Both the position numbers and the translations under genes were made by a program. Positions 34,604 to 47,900 of a stretch of DNA of 64,000 nt are shown here, one piece after another. The notes beneath the pieces were generated by a model. The model was given only the letters and a program-made list of their open reading frames with translations, ran no database searches and was not told where the DNA came from. The DNA is from Gaeumannomyces sp. JS-464 (lineage: Eukaryota; Ascomycota; Sordariomycetes; Magnaporthales; Magnaporthaceae): assembly GCA_002197995.1 (NCBI GenBank), contig NGZR01000002.1, forward strand, positions 5,952,001-6,016,000. The letters run 5' to 3'. The stretch's first letter is position 1. Each line of letters begins with the position of its first letter.

Positions 34604-37130
34604 TCACGCTGCTGGCTCGGCTCCACCGTTCAGGAATCGCATTTCCACGACCCAACTGCGACCAAAATCAATACCGCGCCGCATTTTGGTGCCTGCCTTC
34701 TTCCAGACAGCAGGCCCGAGTCCAATGTCGATTATAAAGAGCTTCCAATCGGAAACGAAGTCGTCGGGAGCTTGCGCTTGTGCCACAGTAGCGTCGCCCT
34801 CGGCCGCCGCGCCAGACGACATGGACTCTAGCAAGCCCTTCTTCGGAGCGCCTAGGGCGGCGACGTAGCGGGGACGCACGTAGAGGCGATTCCCGTCAAC
34901 GATGCTAATGTTACCCGTGGACGGGTCGATGCCGGTGGGCACGTCGACGGCGAGGACAAAGGCCTCGTTCCGGTTGGCCCACTCGACCAGCTCAAAGACA
35001 GTGGCCTGCTCGCCGGTGCGCAACTCATCAAAGGGCGTGGCCAGGCCTAGCAGCGCGTCGACGATGAGCGTGACGGCGGGCGGGTTCGGCACGAGCGCGC
35101 CGCGTGGGGTGTCGACGGTGAGTGTAGGGATGCTAAGCTTGCGCACGTGGTCAAGCAGCTCGTTCTTGCCGTATACGCGCCCGCCGAGGTTGCGCAGAAG
35201 TCGCAGCTGCTGCTGCATACCCTCGAGGAGGCGTCGCGTTCGCCCCTCTCCATGCCGACGACGCACACGAGCGTGTTGACTCCCTTGTTACGAAGGTGGC
35301 GTGCCGCAGCCACGGCTCGAATCCCAGACTTGTTGTTGCCAGCCAGAACCACGACGGCCCCCGCCGCGATGTCACCGCCGCTGACACCCGATCTGAGCCG
35401 GACGGCGGGGTCCGCGAGCGCTGTTAGGGCCACCTCGGCGATACCCCTCGCCGCGTTTTCTGTCATCATGTCCTCGGTGAGCCCGATGTATTGTGTGCGA
35501 TGAGTTCCAGGTTCAGCATCTGGAGGGCCGAGACGGTCTCGATGCGGCGTAGGCTTGGGACGAGGGCGAGGCTCGGGGCAGTCTGAATGGCAGCCGTCGG
35601 CCGCTGGGTGCGGTCCCCACCGGCAGCTAAGCCATCGGCCGGGCCCTGGACTGTGGCGGGCCCGCGGCGCTGCCGATTTCCCGAAGTTGGGGTACGCACG
35701 CCGCTAGATCCCGTGCGGGGCGGGGCGACAATCGTCGAGGCGGTGGCGCTAGCCTTGCGCGACTGCGACCTCCGCCTGGCCGGCATCTTGCTCTCGCCCC
35801 TCCGTGAGCTCTGGCGGCTTCCTAGGTCTCGTGCACTCGGCCGCTCCGTGTCCGCCTCGCTGTTCCAGAAGTCATGTGGGAGCTCCACCCTCAGGCTTGT
35901 GCCAGCGGCCGGCGCGTCGAGGACGTTATCCGAGTAGTGGAGGTTTTTGCCTCCAGACGTGCCGGGCTTAGGTCTCGGTTGTCTGTTGTGAGATACCAGC
36001 CGGGTTGCGTCGTCCACCTGGTCGTCCTTGCGCATCTGGTCGAAAAGTGTGTGCTTGTCGAACTTGGCCAGCCCTCCTTCGAAATCGAACTCTCCCAGCT
36101 CCTGCACGTCAGTGACGTCCTCTGAAGCCCACCCGTTTTCATTCTGCAGGGGGTTCGCTTTGCGGCCCCGGCCTCTCTTAAGCGCGTTGAACGGCTGGAA
36201 AGAAGATGTGTCCTCCAGCATGGGCGTCTGTCGCCATCCCTTGGAGCTAGGAGCCATGGCCTGGCCGCTGGTTACGTCCTGGCCGAGCCCAGTATTTTCC
36301 TGGGTCGTGGCCGTGCGGCCGCCTTTGTTAGCACGTGGCCGCCGGCTCTTCTTCCTTCCCGGAGCGTGACTTGTGGGTTCCGCGTCGATGCGCGGCAGGT
36401 CACTGGTCACCGGATCCGGACCATGCACCGATATTCGTGGCGTGTCCAATGTCGGCTTTGCCGCGCTCGCCGAGATCGAAGTGGCTGCAGCAGACGTCCC
36501 GGCGATCGCTTGAGCTGGCGTGCCCTGCCGCGATGCCGTTCTGGTCCCATCGTCTCTGGCGCTAGGATGGGCCGCTACGCCGGCTGGCGGCGGCTTCCCC
36601 ACGGCGATTATTGCGGGTCTCTAAAAGGTGCTCCAGCGGTTATTGTTGATGTTGGTACTGCCGCGGATGATGTTGGTGGCGCAGGTTGGGGTGGTGATGC
36701 TGTTATCGTTGCTGGTCGTTGTGGTGTCGGCGATGATGCTGGTACAGGAGGATGGCCGCCATTTTGGACGCCTGTGGACGAAGAGGCAATCAGGGACTTG
36801 GTATCAGCCGCGGGCACTTGCAACGGCAGCGTTGCCGCGGGAATCTCGACCAAGTTCGCGACGTTGGCGGCCTCGACGGTGAGGTGGGATTGGAGCCACA
36901 CACTGCCATCGGCAGACCATACTGCAAGTCCCGTGAATGTTAGCCTCAAATCTTCATCGGATCAAGGAAGGATCACGGGCGACCCGCTCCACGCGAGAGA
37001 ACGGGAGCACCAAACCGTTCGAGAGCGTCAGGCTACAACCCGACTTCACGTCGCTAACCACGCCTCGCAAGCTAGTGGGAGGCTCCCGGAGGGTCACAAG
37101 CATGTGAGCCCCGATAAAGTCGGCCGCCAT
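34604..37130 (-). CDS. edc3: Enhancer of mRNA-decapping protein 3 (three frame breaks)
   Basis: Minus strand; exon 1 37130-37016, an intron 36922-37015, then 36921-34604. The domains come in the Edc3 order. First is an N-terminal LSm domain (MAADFIGAHMLVTLREPP, GVVSDVKSGCSLTLSNV, WSADG). Second is a basic disordered stretch with an FDF motif (EFDFEGGLAKFDKHTLFD). Third is a C-terminal YjeF_N Rossmann fold (MMTENAARGIAEVAL, VVVLAGNNKSGIRAVAAARHL, VDALLG, VDVPTGIDPSTG). Edc3 scaffolds Dcp1/Dcp2 and Dhh1 in P-bodies and promotes decapping. Single-base losses lie near 36612 (before PAIIAVGK), 35488 (before LTEDMMTEN) and 35228 (before LLEGMQQQLR). It converges on pif1, with 215 bp between stop codons. 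Its start codon lies only about 125 bp from the RIP-degraded block. Confidence 0.9.
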
Positions 37131-37512
37131 CTCGACTTGCTACTGTCGGCTTGGAGTGTCGTGCCCGAGGGGCGGGAGAGTACCGTCAGGGAAAAGGTGC
37201 GCCAAGCTGGCTTGGAAGACAAGCGCCAAGGAATATGAGATGCGACAATAACGTGGGGCTAGTTTTTTCATAAAACTTATTAATAAAATTTAAAACAATG
37301 ATAATATTAATAATAAAAATAATATATATTTATTTACCTTTTTCAACTTATATATGCTATAAAAAATAACTACCTATTTAATTACTATTAGGATAAAAAC
37401 CGTACTTTTAATGTAATAACCGTTAAATAAAGCCGGGTAAAAAAAAGTTTTTCGAGCTTTTTATAAATCTTTTTCGTTTATAAACATACAATTATATAGT
37501 TTTACTACTGCA

Positions 37513-37975
37513 TGTTACGACCGCGTTTTTAAAAAGGGGTGCAAGGCGGCCCAAAGCAAAAAGAGGAGCCAGGGCGACCCATCCCGGTGTCTGGTCACGT
37601 GCTTACCCACCACGTAATTAACGCAAAATATGTTAGCTATAAACATAGCCCACATATCCAACGGGGATATATCAGCTATAAACATAGCCCACATATTTAG
37701 CGGGGATATATTAGTTATAAATATAACTAATATATTTAGGAAAGTTATAGGATAAGCGAAATTACTATAAAAAAAAGAAAGGTTTCCTACTATCCTAAGT
37801 AGCTTTAACTAAGGCTTTTGCATTAATTAACCTAAATTAACTCCTAGGCATTTTTTAGGGCAAACAATTAAATTGTCCTTTTAAATTACATATTTTCTTA
37901 TTTACTAACACCAGCGATACTGTCCTTTTCACCCCCGAAATGTTTTACTTTAAAAGGAAACCTTTAATTGTAACA
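37513..37975 (+). repeat. LTR 1 of the gypsy element (variant U3)
   Basis: It begins TGTTACGACC and ends AATTGTAACA, so the terminal six bases are a perfect inverted repeat (TGTTAC/GTAACA). The right part, from about 37790, matches LTR 2 and LTR 3. The left part does not; it carries about two and a half copies of a 55-bp tandem repeat (GCTATAAACATAGCCCACAT) at 37630-37740. Confidence 0.8.
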
Positions 37976-40900
37976 TTTTAACTGATTTTATTTAATACCT
38001 CGTCGAAAAGAAAGATAATGCAATTATAGCGAGCAGCAGTAAAAAGCTTAAAAAGGAAAAAACTACGGTTTTTACCTTTAACGGTGTTAAATACGACCTT
38101 AAAAAAACCGCTAATACGGTTAACCTTTTTAAACTTATAACGAACGAAATCGCTAAAAGTTAAACTAAAATAAAGCAATTTATTACAAAATTAATATCCT
38201 TTAAAGCATTTATCGCAATTCGAGCTTATAAATTCCCATTTTTTAAGCTTTACGAACGGAAAAACGGCAAATTTAAAACATTTTTTACCGAATGCAAAAG
38301 CTATTTTAAATTTTACAAATAGCAATTCGTAAACGAAAAATAAAGTTGCTTACGTTATTACTAAATTAAACGGCAAAATAAAAAAATGGTTTTAATTAAT
38401 TTAAAACGATTATTTTAAAAGGTATAAAAATAGCTAAAAAGTTATTAAAATTATTTTCGCTAATTTCGAAACTTTCGGAAAAAAGGTTAAAAAAATGTTC
38501 GAAATAATTAACGAAATTCGAATCGCCGAAAAAAACCTGCTAGCTTTTAAATAGCGAAAAGCCGTAGCTAAATACGTAGCGGACTTTTAACAAATTAGCA
38601 TTAAGCTTAACTAAAGTAATGCCACGTTAATGCTGCACTTTTATAACAGGTTGCGTAAAAACGAAAAAAATAAATTCGCGAAGTAAAATTGTTTGGAATT
38701 TTTTACAAATTACGTTAAAACGCGGTTTGTATTAGCGATAAATTATATAAATAATAATAAGAAAAAAAGGATATGGTTTTAAAAAATAGCATAAATTAAT
38801 AAAGCTAGTTAAAAAAAACTAAATAATGACCTATTACGGGTTATAAAACGCATTTAAATTTTATAAATTTTAATGCGGGAGTTGCTTATTAGCAATAAAA
38901 GTAGCAAAAAAAGTAAAAGTAAAATTTAAAAAACAAAAAGTGTTTTAAATGCGGTTAACCTGGCTATATTAAAATAAACTGCTTTTAACGAAATAATAAT
39001 CGCTAAATAGTTAATTTTTAACGAACGTAAAAAAACCCGATATAAAAAGGATTATACCTTAAAACGGTGTTTAATTAAACGTATTATTATAACAAATTGT
39101 ATGCCATACATTAGTTTAATAAAAAGGTTACCGGATAATATCCCCGAAAATTTCGAAACGTTTATATGCTTAAAGCTATTAAAGTTAAATACGATAGCAA
39201 AAAAAAGCAGCGCGTTATTTCCGGGCTTACGAATTTAAAGGAAAAAAACGACGCCGTTTTTTATAAAACTTAAAAAAAAGAAATTTTAACAAACGGTTTG
39301 AAAAAAAGGAAAACCCGAAAAAGCTTTTAAATTAAACACACCTTTTTCGAAAGTCGAAAAATTTCGACACCGACGCCGAAATAAACTAAAACGGTTAAAC
39401 TTTTAAAATAACCGAGTTTTAAAAACGAGCAAAAAGTTTAAACGGCGAAACTTTTATATTTATAATCCGCGAAAACTAAACAAATTAAAAAAAATTAACG
39501 CATTTTACGCTTTTTAATATTTCGAAATGTTTTTAAAACGTTAAAGTTTTAAAACACCTAAATAGCTTGTTATATTACACCATTTTAACGGACGGAAATA
39601 ACGGTTAACTTTTATCGTAATTTAACAATTAATAAAAAGATAAGTACGCTAATTATCGGTTTAACAATATAAACGAGTTAAAAAGGGCTGCGTTAAACCC
39701 CGCGGACCGCCTAAGCGTTAATATAAAATATTTTGGACATTTGCACGTTTTTTAAGCAAAATGCACTTACGGAAAGTGCAAATTTCACTTATAACCCAAA
39801 TTTAAATACGACTTTTTTTTATAAAAAATGGGAAACGAGCTTAAAGCTAAACCCCGTTTAGCATTTTAATTATTACGGTAAAAACCAGCCTAAATCGGCA
39901 GGTTTACAGCAGTTTTTAAACTTAATAAGCGGTACTTAATGCTATACGTTATTAAAACGCTCGATTAAAAGAAATGCGAAATTATAAAATGCAAAATGCA
40001 TATAGCATAAAAAGCGAAAACCTGGTATTAAAAAATCGCGAAAGCGTACGTTCCGTTTAACCCGGATAAAAAAACGAACGTACGGTATTTGTTCCTTTTA
40101 TTAAAAAATTAAAAAAACTACCCAAGTAAAAAGCACGAAATGGAAAAGAAAAAAAACTAATAAAAACTTTCGCGATAGTAAAATCGAATTAATTATATAA
40201 TTTATTAACATTTTAAATAAAATATTAAAAGAAAAAGGTTAAAATAATAATCAATTGCGAAATATAAAGCGATTATATATCGCTATAAACGATTAAACGG
40301 TATGAAATTCCAATAAAGTGAAAATATTAACCGTATTAATTAAAAACGGTTGAAAAAATACTTATCGCTTATAATAAAGATAAATTAACCGAAAAACACA
40401 ATTAATAACATTACGCACCCGAAATAAGGAAAACGTTATTATAATATTAAATAAATTAAATATAAAAAAGGAAACGTTATTTTCGAAATCTTTTAATTTA
40501 AAAAAAACAATTTATAAATAAATTAAACTACCGGCCGGGTTTAATAAGAAAAACCACGAGTAATTAAAACGGGGTACTAATTATAAACCCCAAACCGTAA
40601 AAATAAAAAGCAATAAAAGAAGGTTATAACGGTAATAAAACTTAGCAATTCACTTTCGCATGTAATATAAACGAATACATAACTATCCAAAGTAAAATGC
40701 AATAAAAACGATTAAATTAACATTAAAAAACGGCTTGCAAATGTTTTTAAAAAAAAATCATAAATATAAAAAATTATTTTAGAAAACCTTAAAAACGGTG
40801 CTTCCTAAATATAAACCGTTCGATTTTAAAATTAAAATTAAATTAAAAACATAATTTAAATACCAAAAGTTATATTAACTTAACTTTTAATAATAAAAGG

Positions 40901-41985
40901 TATTAAAAAACAATTAAAAAAAACTTACGAAAATAATATATTAAACCTTTCGACTTTTCGGTAAAATATAAGATTTTGTAAAGAAAAAAAACCGGACGAA
41001 GCGAATATGCGTTAATTACCGCCCGTTATATAAAGCTACGATTAAAAATCGGTGTTTTTTACCTTTTATTAACAAACTACGAAATAAGCTCGGTAAAGCC
41101 TAATATTTTACAGTTTTAAACTTACGGAAAGCTTACAGTTTAATACGGATTAAAAAAGGTTAAAAATGGTTAACAGCTTTTAAAATAAAGTTTAAATGCT
41201 ATAAGTTATTAGTAATAACTTTTAAGTTTATTAACGCATTAGCCCACGTTTTAAAGGATAATTAATTATATATTGCGTAAATACTTTAACGTTTTCGTTT
41301 TTACGTATTTGGATAATATCCTAATTTTTTCGAAAACGATAAAAAAGTATAAGCAGCATATGCATAAAGTGCTTTAAAAACTGCCTAGCGCAAAGCTTTT
41401 TATTAAACCGGAAAAGTGCGAATAGTATATATAAAAAGTCGCTTTTTTAAAGTTTATAATTATATTAGGATAAATTTGCATAAATTTTAAAAAAGTTAAG
41501 GAAGTTAAAAGTGGCTTATATTTAAAAACGTTGCGAAAGTACGTAGGTTTTTAGGATTTTTAAACTTTTATAAACGGTTTATCCGTAATTATAGCAAAAT
41601 CGCTATACCATTTACGAATTTTACTAAAAACAATTAATAATTTTATTGGGAAAAATAAAAATAAAAAGCTTTTAAACAATTACGAAACGCTGTAATAAAC
41701 GAATTAATATTAGCATTTTTAAACTTAAAAAAAACCTTTTAAAGTTAAAACTAACGCGTCGAATTACGCGATTAAAAAATAATTTAAATAACGAAACGAC
41801 CAAAAACGGTTGCACTTTTATGCGTTCTTTTTGTAAAAATAAAATAAATTAAATTAAATTACTAAATCCACGATAAAAAAACTTTTAACAATTATTTAAG
41901 CATTTAAAAAATGGTAATTATACTTTTATAAAGCTAAGCATTAAATTATAATATATATAAATTATAAAAACTTAATACATTATAT
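37976..41985 (+). mobile_element. Ty3/gypsy retrotransposon relic, copy 1 (gag, protease, RT, RNase H)
   Basis: RIP-broken reading frames on the + strand keep the gypsy order. A gag-like region (38000-38930) is followed by a zinc knuckle at about 38935-38985 (KCFKCG, then PGYIKINCF, with the His lost). The reverse transcriptase box reads YLDNILIFSKT at 41306, with the second Asp changed to Asn. The post-RT segment [19 protein letters not shown] lies at about 41548-41600, and RNase H follows to about 41985. Sequence then switches to a LINE. The element resumes at about 48,675 with the integrase C terminus and chromodomain. The integrase catalytic core was not found. It is immobile as it stands. 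Confidence 0.85.
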
Positions 41986-44900
41986 TATTAGCAAAAATAA
42001 TAAAAAAAAACGAGCTGCTGCGACTTTAAAAACGCGTAGCCGGTTAGCCTTTCCAAATAATCCAATTTTAACGCCAAAATCGAACCCTTCGCAACCGACT
42101 CGACCCCGGATCGATGCCGCATCGTACGCGTGCTAACGGCGCGGGCTAAAAATTGATAGCGATCGATTTTAAGCTCGCGGCCAGTTGGTACGCCACGACG
42201 GTGGATCCTTTTAACGCGTTTTCGAATACGCGGGGAAGTAGCGACACCGATACGAAACCAGCGCGTAGCCGCCAAAATAAAAGAAAAAAAGAAATTATTA
42301 ATAAGCTAAAACCTTTTGTAATTAATAAAAAGTTGCTGGAAGTTTTACAATTGGTGTTAAAGCTAACGAAGCAAAAAATCGACGTAAAGGCGGCTCGTTA
42401 GCGCGAAACCGCCGTAAAAGGATTAGTAACTAACGACACGCTGTAAAAGCTTAAAACAAAAATATTTAAAAAAGTTAAAAAAGCATTAGCTAATATTAAA
42501 AAGTCTTATGCCATTGCATTAGCTACGGGCTTACCGGCCCAAATGCCGGGCGGAACCGAGTTAATTTAACCACGCTAATAGTACTTAAACACGGCGTAAC
42601 CCCTACCCCGATTTATACCGTTAAAAGTCGAACGAAAGATTGTTATAAACGTAGGAAAACCTTTAAAAGCAATTAAAAAGCGATTAATAATAATATTTTA
42701 TAAGCGTTAAATAACCAATTAAGCACGATAATACGGGTAACGAAACGATTTCGGAGCGGAAACGTAATAGTATGCTTTTAAGCAAACGCAAAGAAATATA
42801 AAAAAAAAAACGATTAAATGAAAAAAGTATTCGGCGATTAAGTAACGATCCGGGTGCGGATATACGACGTAGTAATTCGAGGTTTTAAATAAAAAGCACT
42901 TCCAAAAAACCTAAACGCATTTGTTAAAAGTTTAAACGCCGAAAACCGAAATGCAAAAGTTAAATTTATATACGTGTGGCCGGCCCGAACCTTTTACGAA
43001 TATGCTATAGTATTAGCTCGCATCGGAACGGTAACGGCAGCGAACTAAATATGCGAACAAAGATTTGTAATAAAAGTAGTAATTTATAATTGCGAGCCGT
43101 TTATATTAAACGTTAAAATTAATTAATATTATAATTGCTTTAAATAGGAATACCGTTAAAAGTTTTGCATTAAACCGAACCGGTGCCCGCATTACGGAAA
43201 ACCGAAACATTAAAAAGGAAAATATTAATGCGACGCCTATTATTAATATTAAAAGGTTATATTTAAATGCATAAATTGTAATAAACCGTACCCGGCCTTT
43301 TACCGAGGATGCGAAGTGGCATAACGCGCTATAAAAAAAGTAAAGAAAATATATTAAAACCGACCGAAAGGTTTATGTTAAAAGGCGCAGCTTATAAATT
43401 AATAAAAAACGTTACCTTCCCCATTTTTTAAACCCGTTAACCTTTTAAAACCGGAAAGTTAACGAGCTTTAGCAAAAACGAAGGAATAACTTAAACTCGG
43501 ATAATAACTTATTAACCCGGACTTTAAAACGCCGATTAATCGGCAAACCCCGTAAAGATTTACAATTACCCAAAAGCCGAACCGATATATGGCCGCCTTT
43601 TTTACTTATAACATATTTCGCCCTTAAAACGAGCTCCCCGCTAGTTAAACCCCCCGTTATTACAAACAAACAAGTACGCGAGAAAGCCGAAAGGATAACG
43701 GCCCCGATAAACCCCCCCCGCCCTCCCCCTTCCTTCGAACCGCTACCAATAATAAATAGCATTAGCCCGTAAAACGCATTAAAAGGCCCAAAAAAACCCG
43801 TATAGTAATTTCGATACTGTATTAAAACATAAGGAAAAAAAGCGGAAAAGGAAATATCCCGCTATTTAGCAGGAAAAAATACGATATAATAGCCATATAA
43901 AAGCCGGAGCTGGACCGATATAAAAACCTAAAAAAACCAGCAAAGTGCAAATACGAAATGGTTTACCATTAAGCCGATAACCGTTTAAACGCAGCATTAT
44001 ACGTTTATTAACGGTTAAACCCCGTATCGTAAAAAAGCTAAAGCGAATACGATTAAGCAATAGTAACATTGCAAACCCCATTGGGAAAAATCGATATTTA
44101 CTTATATATTCGCCGGATTTAAAAGCATTAGGAAAATGGCATACGCCACTAATAAAAATCGAAGCGTAACCGTTATAATACCACGCCGTGCTCGTGGGGA
44201 ATTTTAATATGCATTACTTTATATAGGACGTTTATAATAAACGAAACGAAAAAGCAAACGTATTATTATCGCTAACGCACCGGTGGAAATTTAAATTTGC
44301 AATACTTTACGAAAAAGTAACAAAAAAAAAATTTAGCGAACGAAAAAGCATAATCGACTATGCATAAATATTCGACGCGTTAATTGTAAAATACAAAGGT
44401 AAAAATAACGAAATAAAAGGATCGGATTACCACTTTTAAATGATTTTAATTAATACCGAAGCGGAACCGCTTCGGCAAAAAACCGCCGAAAAATAAGTAT
44501 GGAAAAAAGTAAACATTAACATAAAAAACGACCAAAAAAAGGCATTGCAATTAGCCACATAGCATATTAAAATTAAAAATATAAAAACACCGGAAAATAT
44601 CGATAATTAAATAAATATATTAATAAATTAATTAACTTTAATCGTTAACGAGCTAATACTAAAAAGGAAAACATTAATTAGTTTTAAGCTAACACCGTAT
44701 TAAAACTTAAAACTTACTAAATTCGTTAAAAAAACGAAAAGGTGCTAACGTGCATATATAAGGTTAAAAACATAAAATAACCATAACGAATTAAAAGCAG
44801 CGGATAAAGCCTTTATAAGGAAAAAAAAGCGGCTAACGCGCATTGGAAAAAGTTTATTAGGGAAGCATTAAAAATAAAAAATAAAAAAGCCACTTTTTGG

Positions 44901-47900
44901 AACGTAAAACGGTGGGCGAAATTGCGCAATTATAAAAAACAAAATCCAACCAAATTACCGGATTTGCACCGATTAAAAAACGGCAACTAGGAATTAGCCA
45001 ATACTTACGCAAATAAAGCAATAGCTTTAACGGCTAAGTTTTACCCCAATCCAAAAGCGGATTTAACTAATATTATAAACATTACGTTTAACAACGATAC
45101 GTTTTATTACGCGTTTTTAATAAAACATATAATGAACCTGGAAAGCGGCAACGTATTAACGGCTTTAAAAAAAACGCAAAACTGGAAAGCCCCGGAAACG
45201 GATAACTTACTAAACGAATTCCTAAAAATATACGGCAAACCTTGCTAAAAAGCTATATTTAAAATAGCTAACGCTAACTTTAACTTTAAATATTTTCCGA
45301 AGCGCTTTCGAAACGCACTTATAATAGTGCTGCTAAAGCTAAGCAAAAGTATAAAAAATAGGAAAATAACGGGAGGATGGAAACCGATCGCACTTTTTTC
45401 GTCCATTTCCAAAATTATAAAAGCTATAGTAAAAAACAAATCGCTAACGAAACGGAGGAAAAGGAACTCCTACCGAAAGAATAAATGGGTAATAAAAAAA
45501 AACGCACACCCGAACTCGCTATTAAATAAATAACAATATAGTAATAACGGCGTAAAATTACGGCGCTATAGCTACGCTGTTATAATTTAACTTATTAAAA
45601 GCATTTAATAATATTAATTACATTAAATTGCTTAATATAATACGAAAGTAAAAATTTTACCAAAAATAGTTAAATAAATTAAAAGCTAGCTTATAAATAA
45701 AACAACCCGGCTTCGGTTCGACGGAAATACGTTAACGCTAATACTAGTAATTGCAAAAGTTTCGCAAAGATTACCACTATTACTTATATTATTTATTTTT
45801 TATATCGCGTTATTATATAATAAGCTGGAAAAAATCCCAAAAATAACGGTGGTTAGCTTCGCCGACGATATTAACCTTTTAGTAATAAAAGGCACTATAA
45901 CGAAAACAATACGATTATTAGAAAAAAGCTTAAAACGTATGCCAAACGTGGGTAAAAATAACAAAAATAACATTTAACGCATTAAAAACCGAGCTATTGC
46001 ATTTTATTAAAGCTTTAAATTAAACCCGGGTTCGCACCAAAGCCATTTACGTATAACCATCGCTAGCGGCGAAATTCCTTAAAGTTTAACTAAATTACAA
46101 ATTAAATTTTAAAGCCTATATTAAAATAAGCGAAAGGTAAATAGGAAAAATAATAATTAGCGATAATAAAACTCGCAACGGTAACGTAAAAAAGCAACTT
46201 CGTTAAAACGAAACAATTATACGCAATAATATGCAAAAGCGCGATAATATATAAAGCCGTAATATACCACCTTTTAATTAAACCACAAAGCCAGCCCCGA
46301 AACGCGGCCAAAAAATTAGCGAAAAAATAGCGAATATATTTTAAAGTGATAGCCGAAGCATATAAAGCAACGTTATTAGCCTATTTAAAAATAAAAACCT
46401 ACGTGTTACTTTTAAATTTGTACTTAAACGAAAGGGTAATTAATATAAAAAATAAATGGCTGGAAATTGGAATAACATAGCGGATTAACGAAGCGATAGC
46501 GAAAATAACGAGCCGATTTAAAAGGCTAAAATACCGGGAACGGAATAAAAAACTACACTTTTAAAACGGTTAAATAAAAAAGGGATAAGCGAAACGCTAA
46601 AACCGATTTAAAACATCCCCGGAACCGAAACGCAAATTAATCCCCCGCGAAAACGAAAAGAAATTTAAATATAAATACGCGAAACGCTAAAACCTTAACG
46701 TAATAATAAAGTAAAAGTTAAAAATTGCTAGTTTAACGAAAACGGCAAAAAGAACGAACCGGTATAAAACCGCGTGCTTAGCGAATAACCCCCTATTTAC
46801 GAAGAAAATGGTTAAATATTACGAAAAAATGCCAAAAGCACATAGCTTAATGGTAATCCAAATTAAAACGAAAAAGCTTAGTTTAAATGCTTTCCTATTT
46901 AATAAAAACGTGCTTAACGCGGTAACGCCGTTATGCGAATACGGTAACAAATAAAGGGAAATAATATAGCACGTGCTAACCTAATGCACCCGTTAAAACA
47001 AATAGCGGGATAGCACCGAAATAGCATAAGCGAATAACTAAAAAGCATATTTCGAGCTATGGGAAATAAGAAATATACCATTTAAAAAAGCAATACGCAT
47101 AATGTTTAAAATTGAAAAACTAATAAATTTTAAAGCAATAAAAAAGGTGGAAAAAAAACGCGCAAAAAGAAAGGAAAAAAAAGGAACGCTGTTAAATCGG
47201 AAAAAAACCGAACTATAAATAACTATAAAACGTTAAACGAAAATACCTTACCAAAAAACGAAAGGAAAGAAAAATAAACTAACGCTAATACTTTATATGC
47301 GAACCGCAAAAGCGAAATAAACAAAAAACATATAAGCTTTATAATAGCATCCCCGAACGGCGCTGGCACTATCGATACTGTTAGCGAAACGTTAAATGCA
47401 ATTAACATAAATTTTGCAAGCAAGCTTAAAAAGTTAGCGAAGCGGAACAAAAAAAGGAACAATACGGGAAATATACACTATCGAATCGTAAAAAATATAA
47501 CCCGAAAAAATAGCGATCGCCGCTTTATACTTTTTTTAATGGTAAAACGGTAAGGCTAAAAGAAAAAAAAAAAATTAGCAAAAAAACAAGAACGAAGCGG
47601 TGCAAAAACCGCACTTATAGCCTTAACGCGGGGGTTCGGAGCAACGCCGGCCTCGAAGTCGTCGTTGTCGTTAAAGCTGGAAAATGGGTGCTCGTCCGAT
47701 CGTTACGAGGAGGAGCAAACGCAAAGCCGCTACCATTACCGCTGCCGTTGTAACCGCCGCACGCATTACCGCGCGCGCCGCCGCGAGGAGAACGGGGAGT
47801 TTTATCTTTGGGAGCCATAATGCAGGAAAATAGGAGCCGGAAAAGGAACGAAGCGCGGGAGGGCAGGTATAAAGGCGCGGGCGGAAAGATGCGCGAAAGT

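Noticed and set aside
1..37130. A biosynthetic or functional gene cluster
   Set aside because: The genes are unrelated housekeeping functions on mixed strands with separate promoters; nothing links them beyond position.
37630..37740. CRISPR-like array of 55-bp repeats
   Set aside because: The units are adjacent tandem repeats without unique spacers, lie inside an LTR, and the organism is a eukaryote.
43469..44081. Minus-strand open frames within the LINE
   Set aside because: They are chance openings opposite RIP-mutated LINE coding sequence and show no motif.
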